Shown in pieces: positions 1 to 11,800 of a DNA stretch of 64,000 nucleotides. Position numbers and translations under genes: made by a program. Positions within the stretch are counted from its first letter, which is position 1. Each line of letters starts with the position of its first letter. Under the pieces are notes generated by a model. It ran no database searches. It was not told where the DNA came from and worked only from the letters and a program-made list of their open reading frames with translations. Source of the stretch: Actinomadura barringtoniae (GTDB taxonomy: Bacteria > Actinomycetota > Actinomycetes > Streptosporangiales > Streptosporangiaceae); assembly GCF_017573505.1 (NCBI RefSeq), contig NZ_JAGEOJ010000014.1, positions 1-64,000 of the forward strand, in the 5' to 3' direction.

Positions 1-1480
1 GTCCCGCAGTCGGGCATCAGCCGCAGCGGAAGGTGACGCTGCCGCTTCCCGCGCGGGGGCGCGCCCGCGCCTGGGGCTTCACCCCCAACATGGCGCTGAC
101 CACGCGCCCGGACAGCCGCCCTTGCCATGCCACCGGACGCCTCTTTCGTCGCTGAGTCCTCTGGCCTTCAGCGGCTCGAAGTCGGGCCACAGACCTAATG
201 GAGGGGTGACCGCTGCCGCATCCCGCTCAGAGCGCGGCAGGGCTCGAGCCCAGCCCAGTGATCGCCTGAAGCCGATCACCAGCCCAGCAGAAGCGGTAAC
301 CGTCGGCGCCGTCCGCGCGAAGCGCGCCGAGGTCTGAGACTCCAACGACGCGCACCCCGCAGTCGAACGACGACCTCAGCCATTCGCCCAACCTTCTTCG
401 TCGCTGAGCTTTCCGGCCTTAGCCATCACAGGCCCGCAGCCGGGCAGCAACCGCAGCGGAAGGGGTGACCGCTGCCGCTTTCCGCGCGAAGCGCGCCAAG
501 GCTCGGGGCCCAGCCATGCACGAACCCGCCTTTGAAGGACAGCCTCAGCCAGCCACCCACCCAACCTTCCTCCTCGCCGAGTTTTCGGCCTTCAGCTACC
601 ACTGACCGGTAGTCAGGCGGCGACTGTAACGGAAGGGGTGACCGTTGCCGCTGTTCGCGCGGAGCGCCAAGGTCTGAGACCCCCGCCGGGCGCAACCCGC
701 ACCCGAACAGCAACCCCCGGCCCCGCGCCCGCCCCGCCGCCTCCGAACAGCAACCCGAGCCATTCGCTCACCTTCTTCGTCGCCGAGTTTTTCGGCCTTT
801 AGCCATCGCTGACCTGCAGTCGGGCAGCGACCGCAACGGAAGGGGTGACCGTTGCCGGCACCCGCGCGAAGCGCGCTCTGGTCTGAGCCTCAGCCATGCG
901 CCAGCCCGCGCTCGAGCGACGACCCCAGCTATCTGCCCACCTTCTTCGTCGCTGAGCTTTTCGGCCTTTAGCCATCGCCTACCCGGAGTCGGGCAGCAGC
1001 CTGAGCGGAAGGGGTGACCGCTGCCGCATCCCGCGCGAAGCGCGCTGCAAGTCTGAACCTCAGCCACGTGCTTGCCCGCACTGGAGCAGCACAGCCCAGG
1101 CTCTCACCGGCGCTTTTCGTCGCTGAGTTCTTAGGCCTTCAGCCATCGCTCAATCCGCAGTCGGGCAACAGGCCCCGGCGGAAGGAGCGACCGGTGCCGC
1201 CACCTGCGCGAAGCGCGCCATGGTCTGAGACCTGGCCACGCGTGATCCGCGCCCGAACAGCACGCTCAACCCCTGCCCGCCCTTCATCGGTGCTGGACTT
1301 TCTGTCTTTAGACACCGCCAACCCGCACTCGGGCGCTGGCCAGGGGGAGGGGAGACCGTTACCGCACTCCGCGCGAAGCGTGCCTAAGAAAGAACCCGCC
1401 TCGCGCCTGCCCGCACACGAACAGCAGCCCGAGTTGCTCGCTCTTCCTTCACTGTCGCTGCGGTTCGGCCTTTCAGCCAT
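1..1480. repeat. Noncoding array of ~8 degenerate ~170-bp tandem units with conserved stem-loops
   Basis: No convincing gene lies here. A box resembling TTCGTCGCTGAGTTTTCGGC recurs at about 145, 397, 572, 776, 945, 1116, 1284 and 1451, giving a period near 170 (range 167-252). Downstream of each box come a GGAAGGGGTGACCG-type block and then a CGCGCGAAGCGCG-type short palindrome (about 313, 482, 862, 1031, 1206, 1369). The GGAAGGGGTGA block is the loop of a hairpin whose arms change together between copies: GCAGCG/CGCTGC at 23-42, GCAGCGG/CCGCTGC at 453-475, GCAACGG/CCGTTGC at 833-855. The array enters from beyond the left edge of the window. Function unknown. Confidence 0.8.
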
Positions 1481-1522
1481 CACTGGACCGCAGCTGGCTG
1501 GCCAAGCGGCGGACGGGCGGGC

Positions 1523-1568
1523 GATGGGCGTGGGGACGGGCGGGTGATGGGCGTGGGGACGGGCGGGG
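1523..1568. repeat. Two 23-bp direct repeats just upstream of the DUF2804 gene
   Basis: The unit GATGGGCGTGGGGACGGGCG plus three bases occurs at 1523-1545 and again at 1546-1568 with essentially no change. It lies between the 170-bp array and the GTG start of the next gene and is purine-rich on the plus strand, like that gene. Confidence 0.75.
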
Positions 1569-1587
1569 GTGGTGGGAGACTCGCGGG

Positions 1588-2541
1588 GTGGAACAGGAGA
1601 TCACTGAGGGCGTTGAGCTTTGTCTGGCTGATGGGCGGCTTAATCCGGGGGCGGTGGGCTGGACTCGGCGGCCGTTGCATCGGGCTAATTTGCGGGGGTG
1701 GGGGCGGGTTAAGCGGTGGGAGTACTGGGGGATCGTCACGCCTACGCACATTGTGGGGCTGGTGGCTTCGTCGCTGGATTATGCGGGGGTTTATGGGGTG
1801 TACGTGCTGGACCGGGAGTCCGGCGTAGAGACGAGCAAGGATGTTGCCGTGCCGTTTGCACGGGGGGTGGTGATGCCGGATCGGAGTGGGGTCGGGACGG
1901 CGGCGGTGCGGGGTGGGGGTGTGCGGATTGAGATTCGGAATGGGGACGGGGGTACGCGGATTCGGGCGGTGGCGCCTGGGGTGATGGTGGACGTGGAGGT
2001 GGCTTTGCCGGAGGGGCATGAGTCGCTGGGAGTGGTGGTTCCGTGGGGAACGAAGAGGTTTCAATACACGGTTAAGGACTTGGGCCGGCCGGTGACGGGG
2101 CGGTTGAAGGTGCATGGGCGGGAGTTCGTGGTCGAGGACGCGTTCGCGGTGCTGGATCACGGGCGGGGGAAATGGCCGTACTCGGTCAGGTGGAATTGGG
2201 CCGCGGGGAGCGAACCTGGTGGGGGACGGGCGATTCAGCTGGGTGGGCAGTGGACCGACGGCACGGGCATGACGGAGAACGGGCTGTTCGTGGACGGGCG
2301 GCTGCACAAGATCCATGACGAGCTGACGTGGGAGCAGCCGTGGCGGATCAGCGGGGCTCGGGTGGAGGTCGAGTTCAGGCCGTTCCATGTGCGGCGGGCG
2401 CGGACGGAACTGGGGCTGGTCGGCAATCGGACCGAACAGTGTTTCGGCCATTTCATCGGACGGGCCCAAACGGATGAGGGCGCCTGGATTGATCTCGATG
2501 GGCTGACGGGTTGGGCCGAAGAGGTGCACAACCGCTGGTGA
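1588..2541 (+). CDS. DUF2804 domain-containing protein
   Basis: 317 aa with a GTG start preceded by GGGAGA seven bases upstream. The sequence matches the DUF2804 family as I remember it: an N-terminal LNPGAVGWTRRPLHRANLRG-like segment, WGIVTPTHIVGL, a central WPYSVRWNWAAG and a C-terminal FGHFIGRAQTDEG. The family is thought to adopt a lipocalin-like beta-barrel related to carotenoid hydratase/tocopherol cyclase folds; no enzyme activity is established. It has no signal peptide or membrane segment. The coding strand is noticeably G-rich rather than balanced G/C like its neighbours. It stands alone, between a noncoding repeat array and the giant toxin-like operon, with no evidence of co-transcription. 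Confidence 0.8.
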   Translation: MEQEITEGVELCLADGRLNPGAVGWTRRPLHRANLRGWGRVKRWEYWGIVTPTHIVGLVASSLDYAGVYGVYVLDRESGVETSKDVAVPFARGVVMPDRSGVGTAAVRGGGVRIEIRNGDGGTRIRAVAPGVMVDVEVALPEGHESLGVVVPWGTKRFQYTVKDLGRPVTGRLKVHGREFVVEDAFAVLDHGRGKWPYSVRWNWAAGSEPGGGRAIQLGGQWTDGTGMTENGLFVDGRLHKIHDELTWEQPWRISGARVEVEFRPFHVRRARTELGLVGNRTEQCFGHFIGRAQTDEGAWIDLDGLTGWAEEVHNRW

Positions 2542-2863
2542 TCCCCTATGGCCGTTAAAGGGGTGTGGTGGGTGGTGAACCAGAGGTGGGGTGCGACGCT
2601 CGTCTGTATCGGAGTACAGGGAACCGGAAGAAGGCCTGATCCGGCCGGGTGGCGCCGAATCCTCGAGGGGTGAGGGGCATGGTCAGGGGGGATAGGGTTG
2701 GGTTTGCGCTGACCTAAATGGCGGGGGATTTGGCGCCGATGATCTGTGGGGGCGGGTTTCGGCGGACGCAATTTGTGAACGGAATTCATTTCGGCTGTCG
2801 GCCGGTTCCGGTTGTACGAGCGCCAGGTAACGATGAGGCACCTTTGAGTGCTTGGAGGCCCTG
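2542..2863. other. Intergenic region upstream of the Tc-like operon
   Basis: About 320 bases without a credible gene. Base composition is less GC-rich near 2770-2800 (AATTTGTGAACGGAATTCAT), as expected around a promoter, but no -35/-10 pair is convincing; TAACGA at 2828-2833 is a weak -10 candidate. A GGAGG at 2854-2858 serves the downstream GTG start. Confidence 0.5.
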
Positions 2864-5800
2864 GTGCTGCGAGACGAGTCTTCCCCTGCCTACGCGGAGC
2901 TCTTCGGTGAACTGGACTTCAGGGGGGACGACGACGCACGCTCGGTGTACTCGCCGGCCGCCTACTTCGTGGACCTGCTGGCGCTGCTGGAGGGCACGTT
3001 CGACCGGCCGGAACTGCTGGAGCGGCGACCAGGGCTGAAGAAGGTGCTGCTCGACCACGACAACACCTACGTCGAGACGCCGTACCTCGACATCGTCAAC
3101 GAGGTGCTCGAGGCGATCGTCGGGGCGACGTCGCCGCCGTACCAGGTGCTAAGGACGCGGACGCATCCGCTCGGCCTCCCGTTCTCGCTGCAGAACGCGC
3201 GTCTCCAGCAGTACCTCGACCTGCTGCAGGTCACGCCCGAGGAGCTCTACCGGCTGTTCGCCGCGACGGTGGACCACGATCTGCTGGCGCGCGAGTACCT
3301 GCGGATGTCCTGGGACGACGTCAAGGTCGTCACGAGTGCCGTGACGAGCGCCAAGGATCTGGCGGCGGCGTACGGCGCGGGCTCGCTGGACGAGCTGGAG
3401 GGGACCGAGCGGCTGGCGGAGGCGCTGGGGCTGAACGGCGACGAGCTGCGCGAGCTGGTCACCGCCAGCCCGCCGGTGACGGTCTCGGCGGACGGGACGA
3501 AGCTCGCGTGGCCCACCGGGGTCAAGGCGGCGGACAAGATCACATGGTTCGATCGGGCGAACCGGCTGATCAGGCTGACGCGGATGACCGGGCTCAGCAT
3601 CACCGATCTCGATCTGACGGTGGACACCTACTGCGGCGGCGGGATCGACAAGCCCGCCGTGCGGGCGCTGGCGGCGGTGGTGCGGCTGCGGCGCGAGCAC
3701 GATCTGACGGTGACCGACGTCTGCCGGCTGGTCGTGCCGATCGAGGCCGACGAGGTGCAGGGGTGCGCGGGCGACATCCTCGCCGACCGCAACAAGGACT
3801 ACCGGTTCCGGCTCGCCGGGCAGATCAACGTGGCGGAGAGCGAGATCGTCGCGATCGTGCGCAGGTACCGGGAGCGGTACGCGGACGCGGAGTTCAGCCC
3901 GTTCGACCGCGGTGACACGGGGCTGCCGGCGATCGGGCTGCTGCACCGGGCGGGGCAGCTGGCGAGCGCGCTCGGCATCATGGCGGACGAGCTGTTCGAC
4001 GTGCTCGTGGCGCTGGAGAGCGACCCGTCGCAGCGCAGGTACACCACCTTCCCGGTGATCGGGGCGCCGCCGGACGGCGTCGCGGACTGCTTCAAGATCC
4101 TGGAGGGCGGGCAGCCCGCCGAGAGCCTATGGCTGGCACAGACGCTGTTCGCGGCCGTCGCCTGGATGCAGCGCGACGGGTTCAGCGGCGAGGACCTGAC
4201 CTCGATTCTCGGCGGACGACCCGAAGCCACTGCCGACGACAGCCTCGACGCGCTCGCTCAGGGGGTTGAGGACGCGTTCGACGGCGTGGCGTTCGCGCCG
4301 GCCCTGCTGACCTCGGACCGGTTCGGTGAACGGGCCGCCAAGGTCGTGCACGACGTTCTCACCGCGTACAAGAACGGCGTGGTGTCGCCGGCCGACGACC
4401 GGCTGCTGCGGATCGAGGCGGACGTCGCCGCCGCGGCCGCCTACGACGGCGTCACCGACCTCGGCGTCGTGGTCCCGGAGGACTTCTACGGGCTGGGGCT
4501 CGGCGACCGGCTGCAGACGAAGATCTACGGCAATCTCGTACGGCTCGGGGTGCTCCAGGCCGACGGCCTGCTCGCCATCGACACGACCGACGACCTGCGG
4601 CTGGCGAACGACTTCAGCGGCCTGCAGGAGATCCTGTTCAAGATGATCGGCGCGGTCGTCAACGGCACCGCCGCGTTCTACCCGTCCGACCTCGCCGACC
4701 TCGGCCTCGCGCCGGACCTGCAGACCGAGCTGTACGACAACCTGGTCTTCAACGGCTACCTGGCCGAAGAGGGCGACCTCATCGACCCCGACTTCTTCCT
4801 GGAGCCGGACAACCAGGCGTTGTTCGAGGTCAACGCGCGCCTGGACGACGCCGCCGGGCCCGTGCAGGACCTGCTGGACGCGCGGCTCACGGCGTTCGAC
4901 GAGAACACCGTGCCACTGGACACCGACATCTTCGCCGACCTGCGGTTCACCGACGCGCGGCTCGAGGCGCTCACGTCGAGCCTGATGTTCAACGGCTACC
5001 TGGACGACGAGGGCTACTTCACCGACATGGCCGCGTTCCTGGACCTGTCCGTGCAGGAGTTCTCGGTCGCGCTGGAGTTCTATCCGCAGCGTGCGGCGAT
5101 CCTGGACGCGATCCAGAGCCAGATCGCCGCGTACCGGACCGAGCTCAGCACCCTCACCCTGGACGACTTCGCCGAGCTCGCCGACGAGGTCATGGCGGCG
5201 CGCGTGATGACCGCGCTGGACGGCGTCTACACCGACGGCGGCCGGGTCGCCGACGAGGAGCTGTTCGCCGACCCGGCCGGAACGGTCGAGCTCGGCCAGG
5301 GCTTCACCGACGTCGAGGAGGCGACGGTCTTCGCGCAGATCGGCGTGGTGCTGGAGGACGAGAAGCCCTACCGCCTCGACCCCGCGGCGATCATGGACCT
5401 CGGGTTCGATGAGGACGAGCGCGACGCGCTGCTCACGCTGCTGGTGGAGGCGGGCGACCTCACCGCAGGGCTGGCCGTCGCCGAGGACCGGCTGGCCTAC
5501 TTCCGGAACGTCAACAACGCGCTCGCCTACGACCTGCCGGGCTTCGAGGACTTCACGCAGGACGTGTTCTTCCTGCTCCACGCGGTCGCGGGCGAGACGG
5601 CGGGCGCCGTCAACGAGATCGTCGGCCTGCTCGACCAGCGCGCCGAGGAGCAGCACCAGGCGCTGTACGGCGTGGCCGCCGACGTGTACGGCGTGCCCAC
5701 CGCCACGGCCGCGGCGATCTGCGAGGCCATCACCGGCGGCGCCGAGGAAGCGCTGGACGTCCTCGTCGCGCCCGTACTGACGGACGACCTCACCGACCCG

Positions 5801-8800
5801 CACCTCAAGCTGTGCCACCGCCGGATCCGCCGCTTCGCGCTGCTGGCCGCCAAGCTCGGCCTGGACCCGGTCGAGACCGCCGCCGTCTTCGCCGACCAGG
5901 ACCTGGTCGGCAAGTTCCCCGAGAACCTGGCCATGCCGCCCGGCATGCAGCGCTTCGACGCCCTGCTCGAAGGCTGGGACGACAAGGTCTACCTCTTCGC
6001 GGGCACGAGCTACTGGACCTACGACGCGCACAGCTATGCCCTGGCGAGCCGTACGCCCAAGCAGCTGAACGAGCTGTCGCCGCGTTTCGCCGGCCTGACC
6101 GAGATCGACGCCGCGTTCACCCTGCCGTCCGGCGTCGAGTGGATCATCGGGCACGGGTCGGACGGCGTCTCGCGCGCGTTCACCCGCGACCACGGCGCGA
6201 CCCGCTGGGCGCCCAAGGAGCAGATCTGGGGCCAGGTGCGCAACGCCTTCACCGACCCGGCACGGATCGACGGCGCCTTCGCCGACTCCGACGGGCGCAC
6301 GTTCCTGTTCGCCGGGGACCAGTACGTCCGCTACTCGGCGTCCGGCCAGACGCCGCCCGACTACAGCGAGGTGGACGAGGGCTACCCGCGCCCGATCTCC
6401 GAGTGGCGCGAACGCGAGGGCCTCGACCAGGCGCTCGCCGGCCCGACCGACGCGTTCCAGGCGCCCGACGGCACGATCTACGTGATCTCCGGTGACGCGG
6501 CGGGCTGGGGCCTGGTCCGCTCCGCCTTCGACGATCTGGAACGGCTCGACGCGGCCTACGCCTCGCCGTCCGCCGTGCACCTGTTCGCCGGCGGCCAGAC
6601 CGTCCAGTACTCCGACAGCGTCGAGAACGCCGAGGTGCACGTGGACGAGGGCTACCCGCGCAAGATCGAGGACGTGCCGCCGCGGTTCGAGAGCGGCATC
6701 GACGCGGGCTTCACCGACGCGCAGGGCCGCCGCCACCTGTTCCGGAACGGCCGGACGATCACGCTGCCCGACGACGGCCTCATCGACGTCGCCACCGAAT
6801 CCCGCTGGGGCATCCTCAGCGGCGTCCTCCCGTCCGGGAAGGTCGACTCGGCGCTCGCGGGCCTCGACGGCTCCACCTACCTGTTCAGCGGTACGACCTA
6901 CCTGCGCTACTCGACCGACGACTACTCGGCCGTCGACCCCGGGTACCCGCAGTCGATCGCCAAGGACTGGGCGGGCCTCACCAGCGTGGACGCCTCGTTC
7001 GTCATGGACGGTGCCACCTACCTGTTCGGTGCGGGCGGCATGCTGTTCGAGCTGCCCGAGGAGCTGTACGACGACGTCACGGGAAGCACCAACGGCACCC
7101 TCACCCCGGCGCTGGTCAACCGGTTCGCCGAGCACGGCCTGACCCTCACGGGTCTCACGGGCAAGACTCCCGAGTGGACCCTGACCACGGTCGAGGGGAT
7201 CACCGTCAAGGTCAGGGCCGAGGGCCTGCGCATGAAGGCCTACGGCGACGGTTCGCGCTTCTACGTCCGCTACTCGAGCAACGACTACCGCACGCCCGAT
7301 CGCGGCTTCCCCAAGCCGCTGTCGGACAACTGGTGGAACATGCCCGCGGGCATGCAGCTCGGCCCGGTCGACGCGGTCTTCACCGCACGCGACGAGCACA
7401 CCTACCTGTTCGCGGGCGGCACGTTCGTGCGCTTCGACGCGCGGCACCGCTGGTGGTCGGAGCCGATGTCGCTGGCCCAGCACTGGGACAGCATCCCGTT
7501 CGACGCGGTGGACGCCGCGTTCGTCGGCCATGACGGCGCGACCTACCTGTTCTACCGCGACCGGTTCGTCCGCTACTCGACGCGCGACTACACCGAGGTC
7601 GACGACGGGTTCCCCGAGAACGTCGCGGGCCACTGGGACAACGTCCGCAACGACATCCAGCGCACCGGGACCGTCGACGCCGCCCTGATCAGGGAGATCA
7701 TCGAGAAGATCGACGGCGTCGACGTGCTGAACTCCTACACCTACCTGTTCTCAGGGGACCAGTACGTCCGCTACACCGGCGCGAACCACGCCCATGTCGA
7801 TCCCGGCTACCCGCGCCTGATCGACGATCTCGACTCCGAGCCCGGCATGGCCGCGATCGACGACCTGGACCTGTTCGCGGACTCGGACGCTTCTGGCAAC
7901 ACCGCGCCTGAACGGATCGACGCGGCGTTCGCCGACCGGCGCACGGTCTACCTGTTCACGGGCGGCAGCATGCACGCCGTCTCCGCGAGCACCTACCGCA
8001 AGTACGACGACCTCGGGCTCGACCAGGTGAACTGCGCGTTCATCGAGGACGGCACCGTGGTCGTCGAGGGCGCCTACTTCGAGGGCGACAACGGCTGGAC
8101 GAAGCGTTCCGCCCTCGAAGGCGGCATCGTGGGAGGCGCTGTGGCGGCGTCCGGCTTCCGCCCGCGCACGCTCCGCACCGTTCCCGAGAACTACCGCACC
8201 GACCTCGACTCGGTCCTGATGGGCGCCGACGGAAACGTCTACATCTTCAAGGGCGCGCAGTGCTTCAACACCCAGCTGAACCGCGCCTACCCGCTGGCCG
8301 AGGAGTGGGGCAGGCCGCGCAACACCGTCTACCAGGAGAACGCGGTGGACGCCGCGTTCGTCGGGCGTGACGGCAAGACCTACCTGTTCGCGGGGGACCA
8401 GTTCATCTCGTACACAGCACCGACCAGCACAGCACCGACCAGCACAGCACCGACCAGCACAGCACCGACCAGCGCCGGAACGCCCACGCTCGACACCACC
8501 ATCGAGGGCGATCCGAAGCCGATCGCCGACAGCTGGGGCGGGCTCACCAGCGTCCGGCTCGCCTACGTCCAGGACGGCGTGACCTACCTGTTCGAGCGGC
8601 CCGACGAGACCGGCACGATGCGCTACGTCGCCTACTCGGGCGCCGACTACACCACACCCGACGAGGACTACCCGGCCATCACCGACGACGCGCACTTCGA
8701 CGCCCCGGGCGGCTTCCCGTTCCCCGACGCGGTGCTGTTCGAGGGCCAGACGATGATCCTGCTCAGCGGGGAGGAGTGCGTCTCCTACAACCCGCCGACC

Positions 8801-11800
8801 GATCACTGGTCGATGGTCCGGCCGATCGAACGGCTCTGGCCGGGCTTCGGTGCGGGCCTGGACGACCCTGACCACCTCCACACGGCCTTTACCTCGCTCG
8901 ACGGCGCCACCTACTTCTTCTACGGCGACACCTACGCGCGCTTCGCCGACCACGCGTTCGGTCCGCGCGAGGCCATCCGCGAGCGGTGGGGCCTGTCCAA
9001 GAACCCGTTCGTGACCGGCGACGCCGGCATCGACGCCGCGTTCGTGTGGATGGGGGAGCAGACCTACCTGTTCTCCGGCGACCACTACGTGCGCTACAGC
9101 GGCGACGACTACACGGCGATCGACCCGGGCTATCCGAAGAAGACGGCCGTCAACCTCCGCCAGGAGGACCCGTTCCGCAACCTGCCCGAGACGTTCGAGG
9201 ACGCGCTGGACGGGCCGCCCGACGCGGTCATCGGCAACGACCGGACGATCCTCATCCTGATCGGCGGTTCCTGCCACGCGGTGTCGCCCGACGCGGCCAC
9301 GACCTATCCGCTCACCGCCCTCGGCCGGGTCCGCAACACGATCCTGGCGGGCAACAAGATCGACGCGGCGCTGGTCGCAGACCGGAAGGTCCTCCTCTTC
9401 GCGGGGGACCAGTACGTCCGCTACTCGACGAGCGACTACTCCTACGTCGACGACGGCTACCCCAAGTCCCTGGACGACCTGCGGACCGACCTGGACGTCC
9501 CGTCGCCGCTGCCGCCGCCGTTCTACGACGGCATCGACGCGGCGTTCCGGGGCCCCGACCACAAGGCCTACCTGTTCAAGGACAAGCAGTACCTCACCGA
9601 CTCGGGGGCGCAGCCGATCACCGCGCTCTGGGGCAAGGTCCGCAACGCGTTCACGGCCACACCCGGGCGCCTGGACGCCGCGCTGGTGTCGGCGGACGGC
9701 GACCTCTACGCCTTCGCCGGTGGCCAGTACGTCCGCTACTCCGCAGGAAGCAGTTCCTCAAGCAGCACAAGCGAGAACATGCCTGAGGGCGCGTTCGGGT
9801 ACGTCGACCCCGGCTTCCCGCGCACGGTCGAGGACGACTGGGGCGACCTGCCGCAGGACTTCGAGGACGGCCCGGACGGCGCGTTCTCCTTCGAGGGCCG
9901 CACCTACCTCTCCAAGGGCGGCGAGTACGTCCGCTACTCCGGCGACGACCTCACCGAGGTGGACGAGACGTTCCCGCAGGACTTCCGGCACCGCTGGGCC
10001 GGGGTGTCCGACTACCGGATCAGCGACCTGCACACGATCGTCCGCTTCGTCGACCTCGTCCGTTCCAAGCCCGAGGGCCTCGCGGACCTGTTCGTCACCG
10101 GCACCGACGACCCGTACCAGTACCTGGGCGACACGTTCGGCTGGGACGTCGGCGAGATCCGCTGGGCGCGCCGCAACAGCGGCCTGATCACCGTGGGCAC
10201 CGCCGAGGAGGAAGAGGTCGAGATCGAGTTCCTGCTCGCCCTCGTCGACCTTTTCGCGACCGTCCGGAAGTTCGGAACGGGCCCGTCGGAGATCTACGAC
10301 GCCGTCTGGAGCAAGCTCTACCTGCCGCCGCCGACCCCACCCGGGCCGACCGACCTGCCCGACATCACCGCGCCGGCCGACGAGCTGTACGCACTCCTGG
10401 AGAGGAACAACAGCCCGGCCGACTGGGCGAAGATCAAGGTCCAGCTGCAGAACGACCTGAACGTGGCCAGGCGCGACGCGCTGCTCGCCGCGCTCATGCC
10501 GCACGACACCACCTCGCGGCAGCTGTTCGAGCAGTACCTGATCGACGTCGACATGGGCAAGGAGGGCACGACCTCGCGGGTGCGCGAGGCGATCGCCGCC
10601 ACGCAGCTCTACATCCACCGCTACCTGCTCGACCTGGAGGACGTCCGGCTCCGCGACGGCGCCGACCCCGACGAGGTCAGGGCCCAGGTGAAGACCTGGT
10701 GGGCGTGGATGAAGAACTACCGGATCTGGGAGGCCAACCGGAAGGTCTTCCTCTACCCCGAGAACTACATCCGGCCGGAGCTGCGCCCGCAGAAGACCCC
10801 CGCGTTCAAGTCGCTGGAGGACGACCTCCTGCAGAACGAGATCACCCAGGACGCGGTCCAGGCGGCCTACAAGCGCTACCTCGACGAGTACACCGAGGTC
10901 TCGCGGCTGGCCATCGCGGGCGGCTACGTCTACACCGAGGACGGCGCGCCCGCCAACCACCGCAAGCTCGTGCTGTTCGGCCGTACGCGGACCGAGCCGC
11001 GCCGCTACTACTTCCGTTCCGCCGAGTTCCGTGACGGCGAGCGGCTGTCGGCCACCTGGGAGCCGTGGCAGAAGGTGGACGCCCAGATCGACGCCGAGCG
11101 CGTGGACCCCGTGCACGCGTTCGGCCGGGTGTTCGTGTTCTGGCCGGTCGTCCAGGTCGTGCCGCAGGCGGACCTGTCCACCACCTCGATCACGACCAAG
11201 GCGCAGGACGGCGGCCAGAAGGTCACCGCGCCGCCGCCGCAGTACCGGGTGCGGGTCATGTACTCCTTCCGCAACCTGAACGGGGAGTGGGTGGCCGCGC
11301 AGGAGCTCGCGAGCGGCCCGGCCCAGATCGGGCAGATCACCGACGTCGGCCTCTACGTGCAGGCGTCGCGGAACCTGCCCGGCGGGTCCGTGCACGACTC
11401 GATCGTCGTGCAGCTCGGCTACAAGGTCGGGCTGCCCGGCCTCGTCGGGGTCGACGTGCCGCCGGTCGCCTACACGCTCACGCCCGAGCTGTACACGCTG
11501 CCCGCGACGAGCGTCACCGTCCCGCCGGCCCGGTCCGCCGAGCTGAAGAGGATCTTCGACGAGCCCACCGAGACGCCCGTGGACCCGGCCGGCGTCGTGC
11601 GGTTCAACGCGCCCGCCGACAGCACCGACGGCCCGTGGCAGAGCATCGACCACAAGGGCGGCAGCTTCCTGTGCAGGCCCGCCGCCGGGCCGACGGCGAC
11701 GCCGCCCCTGATCGACCTGCCGGGCAACCCCTACAACCTGCCCACCAACTGGAGCCGGATCGACGCGGCCTTCCAGCTGCCGGCCAGGAACGGCATCTCC

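Noticed and set aside
1014..1547. A 177-residue plus-strand open frame within the left-edge array.
   Set aside because: It crosses repeat units in changing frames, has no ribosome site or motif, and other units do not keep the frame open.
2852..2863. TTG 2852 as the start of the giant toxin-like protein.
   Set aside because: No ribosome site precedes it, whereas GTG 2864 has GGAGG at the right distance; the difference is four residues.
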